A stretch of DNA of 64,000 bases. Origin: Desulfobacteraceae bacterium (GTDB taxonomy: Bacteria; Desulfobacterota; Desulfobacteria; Desulfobacterales; Desulfosalsimonadaceae). This document shows, piece by piece, positions 1 through 7,591 of the stretch. The stretch lies in the NCBI GenBank assembly GCA_003599885.1, contig QZKW01000080.1, forward strand, positions 1-64,000, in the 5' to 3' direction. A program made the translations under genes and the position numbers. Every line of letters begins with the position of its first letter. The first letter of the stretch is position 1. Under the pieces are notes generated by a model. It was not told where the DNA came from and did not search any database. It saw nothing but the letters and a program-made list of their open reading frames with translations.

Positions 1-1
1 G

Positions 2-2053
2 GCTGCCAACACCATCAACGAATGGGCCTATGTTGAAGATGAGAAGAGCCTTGACAACAACATGACGGTCAATGGCGCGAATTACCTGATTGTCAATAAT
101 TATGGGACAGTGGCCGATCCAACGGCTACGTTCTATCTATACACGGACAAGGATCAGGCATCCGCGGAGACGATAGCCCTTGGATTGAATGCTAAATTCA
201 GTAATACGAAAACCGCCATCTGGGATTTCGGGAATCTGAAATATATTGCTGCTTCCGGTCTCAGCATCCAGGCGGCCATTAATGCGGCCAGCCCCGGAGA
301 CACGATTGATGTCGCCGCAGGGACGTTTAACGAAAATATCCTTGTGGACAAACGTCTGTCAATTATTGGACAGGGAAGCGACGTGACAACAATCGCCCAG
401 ACCCAGGCAGGCGCGGGAGATTCCAAGATCGGCGTGGTGCAACTGGCGGCTTCCGGTCTTTCTGATCTGGAACCGGTTCTGCTTCAGGATTTGTCTATTA
501 AACCGACATCTCTGGCAGGCATTTCTGTCGGACGTTTTACAGAAGCCACAGGTCAGTCCGTTGAATATGTCAAGCTGGATCATGTGAAGGTTATCGGTAC
601 AAACACCAGTCCCAGCACGGAGCAGGAAAGAGGGCTTCATGTTGACCGGACTTCCTCTCTGTCGTATCTGGTTGTTGAAAACTGTGCCTTTGATAACCTG
701 ACATACGGTTGGTATTTTATGAAGGACGTGAGCGCGGATACCAGCAATGTCCAGTATGTGACGGTTACGGGCACGACATTTAACCATAACAATCATAAAG
801 GCATTTATGCCGAAAAACTTTCTGACGCCACTTTTACAGGATGCACCGTGGATCAGAACGGGTTTGATTCAGCCGCGTTGCCTTCCTATTTTGCCCCTTG
901 GAGCGCGGGTGTGGACATCAATCTGAAAGCCGGAACCTATAGTAATTTTGAATTTAATACATGCACCATTACAGCAAATGCGATTGATGAGTCAAAGGAA
1001 GGCGTTGGGCTTACGGTAAAAGGGCGCGGGACCGGAAATGATCCTGGCTCTGCTCCAAACCTGTATGGTCTATATCCTGCGACCGTCAGCAATGTTGAAA
1101 TTTTTAACTGCACGGTTGAGGGTAACGAACGCGGTATCCGCTTCGGTGAGCCGGGCAAAAACAATACCACACCCACCAATATTTCCGTAACCAACTGCTA
1201 TATTCAGAACAACGTACAGCATTATGCAGGTGCGGATGGAACGGAATACGGTGGCGTGGTCAATACTTTGGACGGGGTGATTGTCGGCGCGGAAGAAAAC
1301 TGGTGGGGCAATGCGTCCGGTCCGTATCATGCGACGTTGAATGCAGTTGGCGCCGGAGATGATGTGTCGGATAACGTGGACTTTACTCCGTGGTGGAATG
1401 AAGACAGTCTCTGGGTCCGGTCGGAAGAGCTTGACGTAAACGGAGATCCATCTCCCGGCGGCACCTCCTTTGCGGATGTGGGCAATACAGCAAAAGGCGT
1501 GACCACAAACGGCGGCGTTGTTCATGGCACTGAGGCATCGGCTTCGGATACAGTTATCGCCTTTGACGGCGTCGGCGACTACCTCAGCTTGGCCCACAGC
1601 ACGGACTGGAATTTTGCATCGACTGACTTTACCATTGATATGTGGGTGAATTTTGAGATCCAGCCGACTGCGACCCAGGGCATACTGGGCGCATATAATG
1701 GGGGCCTTAACGGATACTATCTCTATTGTAATGCCGCAGATGGATTTGGCCTTCATGTAAAAAACAACGGGGTATGGTCAGCAGTTATTTCCCACGTCCC
1801 TGCTGTAGCCGGCGATTGGCATCACCTGGCGATTGTTGGTGATGACGGCACGGTGACCCTGTATGTGGATGGCATCGCCGCAACTACGACGGTCACCACA
1901 CCGGTGAATTCCGGCGGTACGGGCTTGGTGATCGGTCGTCTGACCACAAATCTTAACAACTACTACTTTAAAGGCCACATGGATGAAGTCCGGGTGGATA
2001 ATACGGCCCGGTGGACTGCGAATTTCGATACTGAATTGCCCATTCACCCATAA
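2..2053 (+). CDS. Surface protein fragment: beta-helix and LamG-like domains (5' end outside window)
   Basis: The reading frame is open from base 2, so the first ATG at 62 is internal and the true start lies upstream of the window. Residues about 70-450 read as a right-handed parallel beta-helix of the NosD/pectate-lyase type: the stretch SIQAAINAASPGDTI is the usual entry, and ENWWGNASGP is a common closing motif. Residues about 510-660 match a concanavalin/LamG-like fold (FDGVGDYLSL, GDWHHLAIVGDDGTVTLYVDG, MDEVRVDNTARW). Such proteins are normally exported and bind or form part of the cell envelope; no sorting signal is visible at the C-terminus. It ends 57 bases before a strong terminator and is not obviously co-transcribed with what follows. 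The substrate is unknown. Confidence 0.8.
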   Translation, partial: AANTINEWAYVEDEKSLDNNMTVNGANYLIVNNYGTVADPTATFYLYTDKDQASAETIALGLNAKFSNTKTAIWDFGNLKYIAASGLSIQAAINAASPGDTIDVAAGTFNENILVDKRLSIIGQGSDVTTIAQTQAGAGDSKIGVVQLAASGLSDLEPVLLQDLSIKPTSLAGISVGRFTEATGQSVEYVKLDHVKVIGTNTSPSTEQERGLHVDRTSSLSYLVVENCAFDNLTYGWYFMKDVSADTSNVQYVTVTGTTFNHNNHKGIYAEKLSDATFTGCTVDQNGFDSAALPSYFAPWSAGVDINLKAGTYSNFEFNTCTITANAIDESKEGVGLTVKGRGTGNDPGSAPNLYGLYPATVSNVEIFNCTVEGNERGIRFGEPGKNNTTPTNISVTNCYIQNNVQHYAGADGTEYGGVVNTLDGVIVGAEENWWGNASGPYHATLNAVGAGDDVSDNVDFTPWWNEDSLWVRSEELDVNGDPSPGGTSFADVGNTAKGVTTNGGVVHGTEASASDTVIAFDGVGDYLSLAHSTDWNFASTDFTIDMWVNFEIQPTATQGILGAYNGGLNGYYLYCNAADGFGLHVKNNGVWSAVISHVPAVAGDWHHLAIVGDDGTVTLYVDGIAATTTVTTPVNSGGTGLVIGRLTTNLNNYYFKGHMDEVRVDNTARWTANFDTELPIHP

Positions 2054-2074
2054 AATTTAACCCACACCTGAAAC

Positions 2075-2103
2075 CTTCGGGCGCGCAAGTTTCGCGCCCG
2101 AAG
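2075..2103 (+). other. Perfect 11-bp stem-loop in the 3' untranslated region
   Basis: CTTCGGGCGCG (2075-2085) pairs exactly with CGCGCCCGAAG (2093-2103) around a 7-base loop. No T-tract follows, so it is probably an mRNA-stabilising hairpin ahead of the real terminator. Confidence 0.6.
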
Positions 2104-2110
2104 CTGCTTT

Positions 2111-2150
2111 AAAAAGGACAGGGCTTCGCTGGAAGCCCTGTCCTTTTTTT
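2111..2150 (+). terminator. Rho-independent terminator of the surface-protein gene
   Basis: AGGACAGGGCTT (2115-2126) pairs perfectly with AAGCCCTGTCCT (2133-2144) around a 6-base loop, followed by a run of T to 2150. An A-run before the stem makes it partly bidirectional. Confidence 0.9.
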
Positions 2151-2151
2151 G

Positions 2152-2190
2152 TTGACACGAATATATTATATGAGTAAAAAAGTTACTCAT
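2152..2190 (+). promoter_or_regulatory. Probable promoter with palindromic operator for the wHTH regulator
   Basis: TTGACA at 2152-2157 is a consensus -35 box. Seventeen bases on, TAAAAA (2175-2180) could be a weak -10. Overlapping it is a perfect 8-bp inverted repeat, ATGAGTAA (2170-2177) and TTACTCAT (2183-2190), 5 bases apart. The palindrome ends just before the Shine-Dalgarno AAAGGA of the downstream regulator, which is where an autorepressor would bind. Function is inferred from position only. Confidence 0.5.
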
Positions 2191-2202
2191 AAAGGAAAAG
2201 TC

Positions 2203-2745
2203 ATGACAGCTTTATTTGACGGCATTATTACTTCCAAAACCCGCATCAAACTGCTGGTCCGGTTTTTTTTCAATCCGGAAGCCCGTTCCTATTTGCGGGA
2301 ACTGGCAAAAGAGTTTGATGTTTCCTCCAATGCGGTGCGGGAAGAGTTAAATCAACTGACCCGGACCCAGCTCCTGCAATCTGAAAAAAACGGCCGTCAA
2401 ATCTATTACACGGCCAACACGGCCCATCCCCTGTTTTCGGACCTCAAATCCATGGTGACCAAGGTCATGGGGATTGATCAGGTGATCGACGGCATCTTGA
2501 TCCGGTTGGGCGATTTAAAAAGCGCTTATCTGATTGATGATTATTCGGAAGGAAAAGATACCGGTATTATCGACCTCCTGCTGGTGGGCGATGTCAATCG
2601 TCATCACTTGAATGATTTGTCCGGTAAAGTTGAAAAATACATCAACCGGAAAATACGCACCCTTGTTATGAGCCAGGCGGAATTTTTAGATTGCAGTCCA
2701 AAATTAAAATTGCGTCCGCATTTGCTGATCTGGAAGCAGGATTGA
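2203..2745 (+). CDS. Winged-helix regulator fused to a degenerate nucleotidyltransferase domain
   Basis: About 180 residues. Residues about 5-75 form an ArsR/MarR-like winged helix (TRIKLLVRFFFNPEARSYLR, then VSSNAVREELNQL as recognition helix). Residues about 95-180 resemble an MNT-type nucleotidyltransferase fold, but the GSxxxGxxxxxSDxD signature is eroded to a stretch with only one acidic residue (TGIIDLLLVG), so catalysis is unlikely. I chose ATG 2203 because AAAGGA (2191-2196) precedes it; starts at 2149 or 2170 would lie in the terminator T-run or on the palindrome. It heads the glycan locus and is followed by a HepT-like remnant, so it could be a local regulator, an antitoxin-like protein, or both. 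Confidence 0.7.
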   Translation: MTALFDGIITSKTRIKLLVRFFFNPEARSYLRELAKEFDVSSNAVREELNQLTRTQLLQSEKNGRQIYYTANTAHPLFSDLKSMVTKVMGIDQVIDGILIRLGDLKSAYLIDDYSEGKDTGIIDLLLVGDVNRHHLNDLSGKVEKYINRKIRTLVMSQAEFLDCSPKLKLRPHLLIWKQD

Positions 2746-2792
2746 TATCATTAGAATTCGTGAAAAAATGAACCCCTGCTTGCGCCAGCGAA

Positions 2793-2975
2793 TTGAAAAG
2801 AATGCGGTTTATGTTTGATAAAGATTCGGAATTTGATTGGAAGGGTGCCATGGGGTTCAGGGATATTATTGCGCATCATTATTTTGATATTGATGCGGAG
2901 CAGGTTTACTGGATTTGTGAACATAATCTTATGCCATTATCGGATGTTATAAAACGCATAATTAAAGATCTGTGA
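2793..2975 (+). pseudogene. HepT-like (DUF86) C-terminal remnant
   Basis: The translated piece of about 57 residues matches only the C-terminal half of HepT-type RNase toxins: DWKGAMGFRDIIAHHYFDID contains the R-x4-H-x-Y pattern and the usual GxRD/N context. Family members are normally about 110-120 residues, so the N-terminal helices are missing; there are only 47 bases between the upstream stop and this frame, and in-frame stops precede it. No good ribosome binding site is seen. HepT genes usually follow a nucleotidyltransferase antitoxin, and a degenerate one sits directly upstream. Most likely a decayed toxin; a translated short protein is not excluded. Confidence 0.6.
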
Positions 2976-2984
2976 AAATTTAGG

Positions 2985-3009
2985 GGAGGGCTTTACGCCC
3001 TCCTTTTTT
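2985..3009 (+). terminator. Rho-independent terminator
   Basis: GGAGGGC (2985-2991) and GCCCTCC (2997-3003) form a 7-bp stem with a 5-base loop, followed by six T. It closes the regulator/HepT-remnant unit. Confidence 0.85.
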
Positions 3010-3084
3010 GGGGTTCATCCCCGCCCGCCCTTCCAGCGGGATTGTTCCTGAATATGTTTATCCGGTAGACTGCATTTCCAGAGC

Positions 3085-3112
3085 TGTCATTCCTGCGCAG
3101 GCCGGAATCCAG
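3085..3112. repeat. Dispersed TGTCATTCC-type intergenic repeat
   Basis: The element begins TGTCATTCC and ends GGAATCCAG with ATTCC/GGAAT arms, matching a short palindromic repeat common between proteobacterial genes. One copy is seen here, in a 336-bp gene-free gap (3010-3345). Confidence 0.5.
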
Positions 3113-3145
3113 TAATGATATGGGTCATTTGATGCTGGATCGGAG

Positions 3146-3210
3146 TCCGGCATGGCGCAGATGGAGATCCGGCATGGCGCAGATAGAGACGCGGCCAGGC
3201 GCGGATGGAA
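3146..3210. repeat. Three tandem ~22-bp repeats
   Basis: Units at 3146-3167 and 3168-3189 differ at one base (both begin TCCGGCATGGCGCAGAT). A third, more diverged unit follows at about 3190-3210. Together with the TGTCATTCC element they fill the gap before the ABC transporter; no gene is seen in this gap. Confidence 0.65.
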
Positions 3211-3345
3211 ATTCAAGGTGTCAGGTATGGCTATAAGCACATCATCGTAGTCCGGGTTTCCTACCCGGTATGGGATCAAAATGTATAGACAACGCTCAAG
3301 ACCGTTATCGGCGATCCTTGCGAGAAAAAAAAGATTAAAACGCCC

Positions 3346-5187
3346 ATGGCACAATCCATAAAACCCGATTTTATAAAAATTTTCAGGCAGATATACGCCT
3401 GTCTGCCCCCCGGCCGCAGGCGCCAGCTATGGATGCTTCTTGCCGGCATGGGTTTTTTGGGCATTCTGGAAACTTTCACCGCCGGGGTTGTTGCTGCTTT
3501 CATCTCAGCCGTCTCTAACCCGGCTGCGGTTTTACATTTTGCCAGCAAGCTTTTTTTTCGTGAGGTACTTGGCGCAGGATTTTTAAATGATACTCAAGGG
3601 CTGATTCTATTCATCAGTGCCGGAATGGTCGGCATTATGGCGGTTCAGGTGGCGGTCAGGGCGCTGGTGGGCTTTTATGTTTCCCTGTATGCCGGGCATG
3701 TGTCCGCGTTTCTCGGAGAACGCCTTCTGAACGGCTTCCTTCATGGACCTTATGAGTGGCTGCTGTCGAAAAATCCGGCGGATTTAATCCAGAGCATCCA
3801 GTTGCGGGTTCAGGTCGGGCACTTTATCCGGGCGGCATTAAAAGTATTAAGCGATATCCTGGTTGTTTCTATCATGCTGGCGGCTGTTTTTTCCATCGCG
3901 CCTCTTCTTTCATTGCCGGTCATTATCATTACGGGTTTGTTGAGTTATTTCATCTTCACCCGGACCCGCAATTACCTGGACCGGATTTCCCGCCAGGTGA
4001 AGGATTATCTCCTTTTGATCAATCGTCAGGTGTATAAAGCCATCAACGGGATAAAGGATATCCGGGTAGGGGGGCGGGAAAACCTTTTTGTGAATCATTA
4101 TCGCGGCCCTGCCTATCGGGAAGCCCGGTTAACGGGTTTTCAGGATGTGTTGTCCCAGATGCCCCGCTGGCTGCTGGAATTTGTCAGTATATTGCTGATT
4201 GCGGTTGTGGTCAGTTTTATGTTTTTGATCATGAGCGCCACCTCCATCAAAACCACGGGCATGATTGCCCTGCTGGCGGCGGTGGGATGGCGGGTGCTGC
4301 CTGCGGTCACCCGCATTATTCAGGGTTTCAGCACCTTACGGGTTTATCTGCCCTATGTCCAGTTGATTCTCAATTATCTTGTTGAAATTGAACCGCATAT
4401 GACGCAGGAAGTGGACGATGAAAAGGGCGGGCATGAGAAATTTAATTTTCAGAATCAGATTGTATTTGATCGTGTTTCCTTTGGGTATGCGGGACATGAA
4501 AAACAGGTCTTGAATGACCTGAGTTTTACCATTTCAAAAGGAAAGACCGTCGGCATCATCGGTGTTTCCGGGGCCGGAAAAAGCACGCTGGTGGATTTGA
4601 TGATCGGCCTGCTCGCGCCCTTATCCGGTGAAATTATGGTGGATGACCATCCTTTCAAGGGCAACCTGGCAAAAGCATGGATGCGGAATATCGGTTATGT
4701 GCCGCAATCTCCTTATATATGTGACGGCACAGTTGCGGAAAACATTGCTTACGGGTTTGTCGGCGCGGAAATCGACCGGCACAGGGTGGAACAATGCTGC
4801 GTCATGGCGGCAATGGATGATTTTGTCTGGGGCCTGGCTGACGGCATTGACACCTGGATCGGGGAACGCGGCGTAAAGCTTTCCGGCGGGCAGCAGCAGC
4901 GGGTGGCCATCGCCCGTGCCCTGTATCATCAGCCCGAGATCATGATTTTTGACGAGGCCACCAGTTCCCTGGACACCCGGAGCGAAAAGGCCATTCAGGA
5001 AACTATTTACAGCTTAAAAGGCAAACAGACCATGATCATCATCGCCCATCGCTTAAGCACTGTGGAAGATTGTGATCAGGTGGTGTGGCTGGAGAACGGG
5101 GGGATCAAAAAAATCGGCAACCCCCAGGAGATCCTGCCGGAATATCGGCAAGATATGAAACAGGAAAAGATTGCCGTGGCTGGCTAA
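3346..5187 (+). CDS. ABC transporter with fused membrane and ATPase domains (PglK-like glycolipid flippase)
   Basis: 613 residues, a complete half-transporter of the type I exporter fold. The N-terminal about 350 residues hold six hydrophobic segments. The ATPase domain has Walker A GVSGAGKST (about residue 406), ABC signature LSGGQQQR (about 509), Walker B IMIFDEATSSLD (about 531) and the H-loop IIAHRLST (about 565). All catalytic motifs are intact. Gene context, at the head of a glycan locus, suggests export or flipping of a lipid-linked glycan, as PglK does, rather than drug export. No classical Wzx flippase occurs in the window, which supports this. Substrate identity is inference. Confidence 0.8.
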   Translation: MAQSIKPDFIKIFRQIYACLPPGRRRQLWMLLAGMGFLGILETFTAGVVAAFISAVSNPAAVLHFASKLFFREVLGAGFLNDTQGLILFISAGMVGIMAVQVAVRALVGFYVSLYAGHVSAFLGERLLNGFLHGPYEWLLSKNPADLIQSIQLRVQVGHFIRAALKVLSDILVVSIMLAAVFSIAPLLSLPVIIITGLLSYFIFTRTRNYLDRISRQVKDYLLLINRQVYKAINGIKDIRVGGRENLFVNHYRGPAYREARLTGFQDVLSQMPRWLLEFVSILLIAVVVSFMFLIMSATSIKTTGMIALLAAVGWRVLPAVTRIIQGFSTLRVYLPYVQLILNYLVEIEPHMTQEVDDEKGGHEKFNFQNQIVFDRVSFGYAGHEKQVLNDLSFTISKGKTVGIIGVSGAGKSTLVDLMIGLLAPLSGEIMVDDHPFKGNLAKAWMRNIGYVPQSPYICDGTVAENIAYGFVGAEIDRHRVEQCCVMAAMDDFVWGLADGIDTWIGERGVKLSGGQQQRVAIARALYHQPEIMIFDEATSSLDTRSEKAIQETIYSLKGKQTMIIIAHRLSTVEDCDQVVWLENGGIKKIGNPQEILPEYRQDMKQEKIAVAG

Positions 5188-5194
5188 AAGTTTT

Positions 5195-5440
5195 TCTCGC
5201 AAAGACGCAAAAAATCGCAAAGGGTTTGTATGTGAGAAAAACTTGGCGATCTTAGCGAGAGAAAAATAAGAAGCGGGAACAAAGGAAATATTTCTCGCGG
5301 AGAGCGCAAAGAATCGCAAAGAATTATCTAAGCGTTTTTCTTGGCGAACCTTAGCGAACCTTAGCGATCTTAGCGAGAGAGAAATAAAGAAATATTTCTC
5401 GCGGAAGACGCAAAGAATCGCAAAGAGCTTTTTAAAGAAA
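5195..5440. repeat. Cluster of TCTCGC...GCGAGA dispersed repeats (copies 1-3)
   Basis: Copy 1 is 5195-5260, copy 2 is 5293-5378, and a half copy is about 5397-5440. Each full copy starts TCTCGC followed by AAAGACGCAAA or similar, has an A/T-rich middle, and ends GGCGATCTTAGCGAGA, so the ends are inverted repeats and the RNA could fold into a long hairpin. Further copies in the window are at 5876, 7431, 13325, 15289, 20885 and 34471. All are intergenic. They fill the gap 5188-5468. Confidence 0.8.
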
Positions 5441-5468
5441 AATTTTTTGACAAAAAAATATTAAAACC

Positions 5469-5867
5469 ATGAATGAGAATGAAATCGGTAAAATTGTTGT
5501 GGATTCTGCAATCGCAATCCATCGGGAACTTGGACCAGGGTTGCTGGAAAAAGTTTACGAAATTGTTCTTGCCAATGAACTGGTGACTCGGGGATTGAAA
5601 GTGCAAAGACAGGTTCCGGTTCCCATTCAGTGCCGGGGTGTAAATTTTGACGAAGGATTTTATGCTGACATTGTGCTTGAAAACAAGGTAATACTTGAGC
5701 TGAAATCGGTTGAAAAAATAAATAATGCCCATAAAAAACAATTGCTCACTTATCTAAAACTTTCAGGAATGAAGCTCGGGTTTCTTCTCAACTTTGGCGA
5801 AGCTTTTATGAAAAATGGCATTACAAGAATCGTGAATGGACTTCCTGAAAAAGACTCAGAGTTATGA
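5469..5867 (+). CDS. GxxExxY family protein (PDDEXK_3 nuclease-like fold)
   Basis: 132 residues, the full length of the family. The diagnostic GxxExxY motif is present as GLLEKVY at about residues 24-30, and a PDDEXK-like core is visible as DIVLENKVILELK (an Asp followed by E-x-K). Family proteins are small, widespread and of unproven function; relatives occur inside spirochaete rRNA intervening sequences. Here the gene lies between TCTCGC repeat copies on both sides and starts after a leader ending AAAACCATGAA that recurs at the next gene. No clear Shine-Dalgarno is seen. Its position inside a glycan locus suggests passenger status rather than a role in glycan synthesis. Confidence 0.85.
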   Translation: MNENEIGKIVVDSAIAIHRELGPGLLEKVYEIVLANELVTRGLKVQRQVPVPIQCRGVNFDEGFYADIVLENKVILELKSVEKINNAHKKQLLTYLKLSGMKLGFLLNFGEAFMKNGITRIVNGLPEKDSEL

Positions 5868-5875
5868 AAAAGATT

Positions 5876-5959
5876 GCTTGCAAAGGCTTGAAGAATCGCA
5901 AAGGGTTTTTTTTAAAGAAGCGTTTTTTTTTGGCGAACTTATCGACCCTGATGTGAGAA
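5876..5959. repeat. TCTCGC-family repeat, degenerate copy 4
   Basis: Recognisable elements are GCTTGCAAAGG, AGAATCGCAAAGGG, TGGCGAACTTA and a terminal GTGAGAA. Both ends have drifted from the consensus. It separates the GxxExxY gene from the AlbA_2 gene. Confidence 0.6.
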
Positions 5960-5988
5960 AAAGATAAAAATTTCGGGATAATAAAACC

Positions 5989-7353
5989 ATGAACCGCTCA
6001 GTCGACATAGGCAAGTTAATTAAAGCCGGCGAGGGTGAAAGCCTCGAATTCAAGAGCCGTTTCAAAACCGAAGTGATTGAAACCCTGGTGGCCTTCGCTA
6101 ATTCCAGCGGGAGGAGGGTTCTTGTCGGTATCAACGATAAACATGAATTGTCGGGTGTGACGATTAATCCCGAATCGGTTCAGAACTGGATTAACGAGAT
6201 CAAAACCAAAACGTCTCCGGCCTTGATACCCGATGCAACTGTGGCCGAAATCAGAGACAAAAAGGTTGTTGTTTTTTCCATCCCTGAGTATCCTATCAAA
6301 CCTGTGGCAACACGGGGAAAATATTTTAAACGGATCGCCAATTCAAATCATTTAATGAGTTTGAATGAAATTGCAAACGAGCACCTCAAAACAATTAACA
6401 GTAGCTGGGATTTTTATCCTGATCCCAATCACAGCATTGAGCATATATCTTTAGAAAAAGTCCATCGCTTCATCAGCCTGATAGAGCAGCATGCGCAGAC
6501 CAAAATAGCTCTCGCGCCAATGGATTTTCTGGCCAAGCTGGAAATTGTCCGAAAGAATCATCTCACTTTTGGCGGGTATTTGCTTTTTGTGAGAGAATAT
6601 TGCGTAATCAGCGATGTTCAGGTAGGGCGTTTTAAAAGTCCAAGCGCTATTATTGACAGCATTTCAGTCAATACCGATTTATTTTCCGAAGTTGATGAAA
6701 TCCTGTTTTTTATCAGAAAGCATCTGATGGTTGAATACATTATTACCGGCGAACCGCAACGAACCGAACGGTTTGATTATCCGATTGATGCCATACGTGA
6801 AATCGTGATCAATATGATCGTACATCGAGATTATCGCGACAGCAGTCACAGTATAATTAAGATTTTCGACGATAAAATTGAATTCTTTAACCCCGGCAAA
6901 CTTTACGGCAGTCTCACCATCGCAGATTTACTTTCTGATAATTATACTTCTCAAACCCGCAACAAACTCATCGCCAAAGCCTTCAAAGAAATTGGACTTA
7001 TCGAGCGGTATGGCTCCGGCATTCGTCGTATCATAAATATTTGCAGTGACCACGGTTTAAAACAACCTCTGTTTGAAGAAGCGTTTCACGGCTTCAGAGT
7101 CACCCTGTTCAAAGCAAAGCTTGAGGTCACCGATAAGGTCACCGACAAGGTCACCGATGATTTAACGGGAAATCAAAATTCTATAGTCAGCTTAATACAG
7201 AAAAACAATCAAATAACGACCAAAGAATTGTCGGATCAAGTGAAAATTTCGCAAAGGAAAATTAAAGAGAACCTTAGCAAATTAAAAGATAAAGGGATCA
7301 TCAAACGAATTGGCCCCGCCAGGGGTGGATACTGGCAAGTCATTCAACAATAA
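5989..7353 (+). CDS. AlbA_2 / HATPase_c_4 ATP-binding protein with C-terminal winged helix
   Basis: 454 residues. Residues about 10-130 are an AlbA_2 (Schlafen-type) domain, signature EGESLEFKSRF. Residues about 270-360 carry the family's HATPase_c_4 block (EIVINMIVHRDY, FFNPGKLYGS, TRNKLIAKAFKEIGLIERYG). The C-terminal about 60 residues form a winged helix (TTKELSDQVKISQRKIKENL). These proteins are often labelled RecG-like helicases but lack helicase motifs; roles proposed are transcription regulation or stress response. A short in-frame tandem repeat encodes VTDKVTDKVTDD just before the winged helix, a common and length-variable linker in this family. It sits between repeat copies 4 and 5 and looks like an accessory passenger. 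Confidence 0.8.
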   Translation: MNRSVDIGKLIKAGEGESLEFKSRFKTEVIETLVAFANSSGRRVLVGINDKHELSGVTINPESVQNWINEIKTKTSPALIPDATVAEIRDKKVVVFSIPEYPIKPVATRGKYFKRIANSNHLMSLNEIANEHLKTINSSWDFYPDPNHSIEHISLEKVHRFISLIEQHAQTKIALAPMDFLAKLEIVRKNHLTFGGYLLFVREYCVISDVQVGRFKSPSAIIDSISVNTDLFSEVDEILFFIRKHLMVEYIITGEPQRTERFDYPIDAIREIVINMIVHRDYRDSSHSIIKIFDDKIEFFNPGKLYGSLTIADLLSDNYTSQTRNKLIAKAFKEIGLIERYGSGIRRIINICSDHGLKQPLFEEAFHGFRVTLFKAKLEVTDKVTDKVTDDLTGNQNSIVSLIQKNNQITTKELSDQVKISQRKIKENLSKLKDKGIIKRIGPARGGYWQVIQQ

Positions 7354-7430
7354 TCTGGATTCATGTTTTCGAAAGCGGTCTTTTCGCCCTTACGAGACAA
7401 AAGAAGAATGCAAGGACAAGGAAAATATTT

Positions 7431-7505
7431 TCTCACAGAGGCCGCCAAGAAGCGCCAAGGGTTTAAAAAAGCTTTTCTTGGCGACATTTAGCGATCTTAG
7501 CGAGA
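7431..7505. repeat. TCTCGC-family repeat, copy 5
   Basis: The left end reads TCTCACAGAGGCCGCCAAG and the right end GCGATCTTAGCGAGA. It is one of the more complete copies and lies between the AlbA_2 gene and the next glycosyltransferase. A frame is open through it, but the real start of that glycosyltransferase is downstream at 7592. Confidence 0.75.
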
Positions 7506-7591
7506 AAACCGGAATATCGGCAACAGAGGAAACAGGAGAAATTTGCGGCGATTTTATAAAATTCAAACGATTTATTTTAGAAAGTAATTTT

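Noticed and set aside
5195-5440. CRISPR array
   Set aside because: The repeat copies are long, imperfect and irregularly spaced, without spacers of constant length or any cas gene.
7310-7591. N-terminal extension of the GT2 glycosyltransferase
   Set aside because: This part of the open frame translates the end of the AlbA_2 gene and a repeat copy; the fold begins at ATG 7592.
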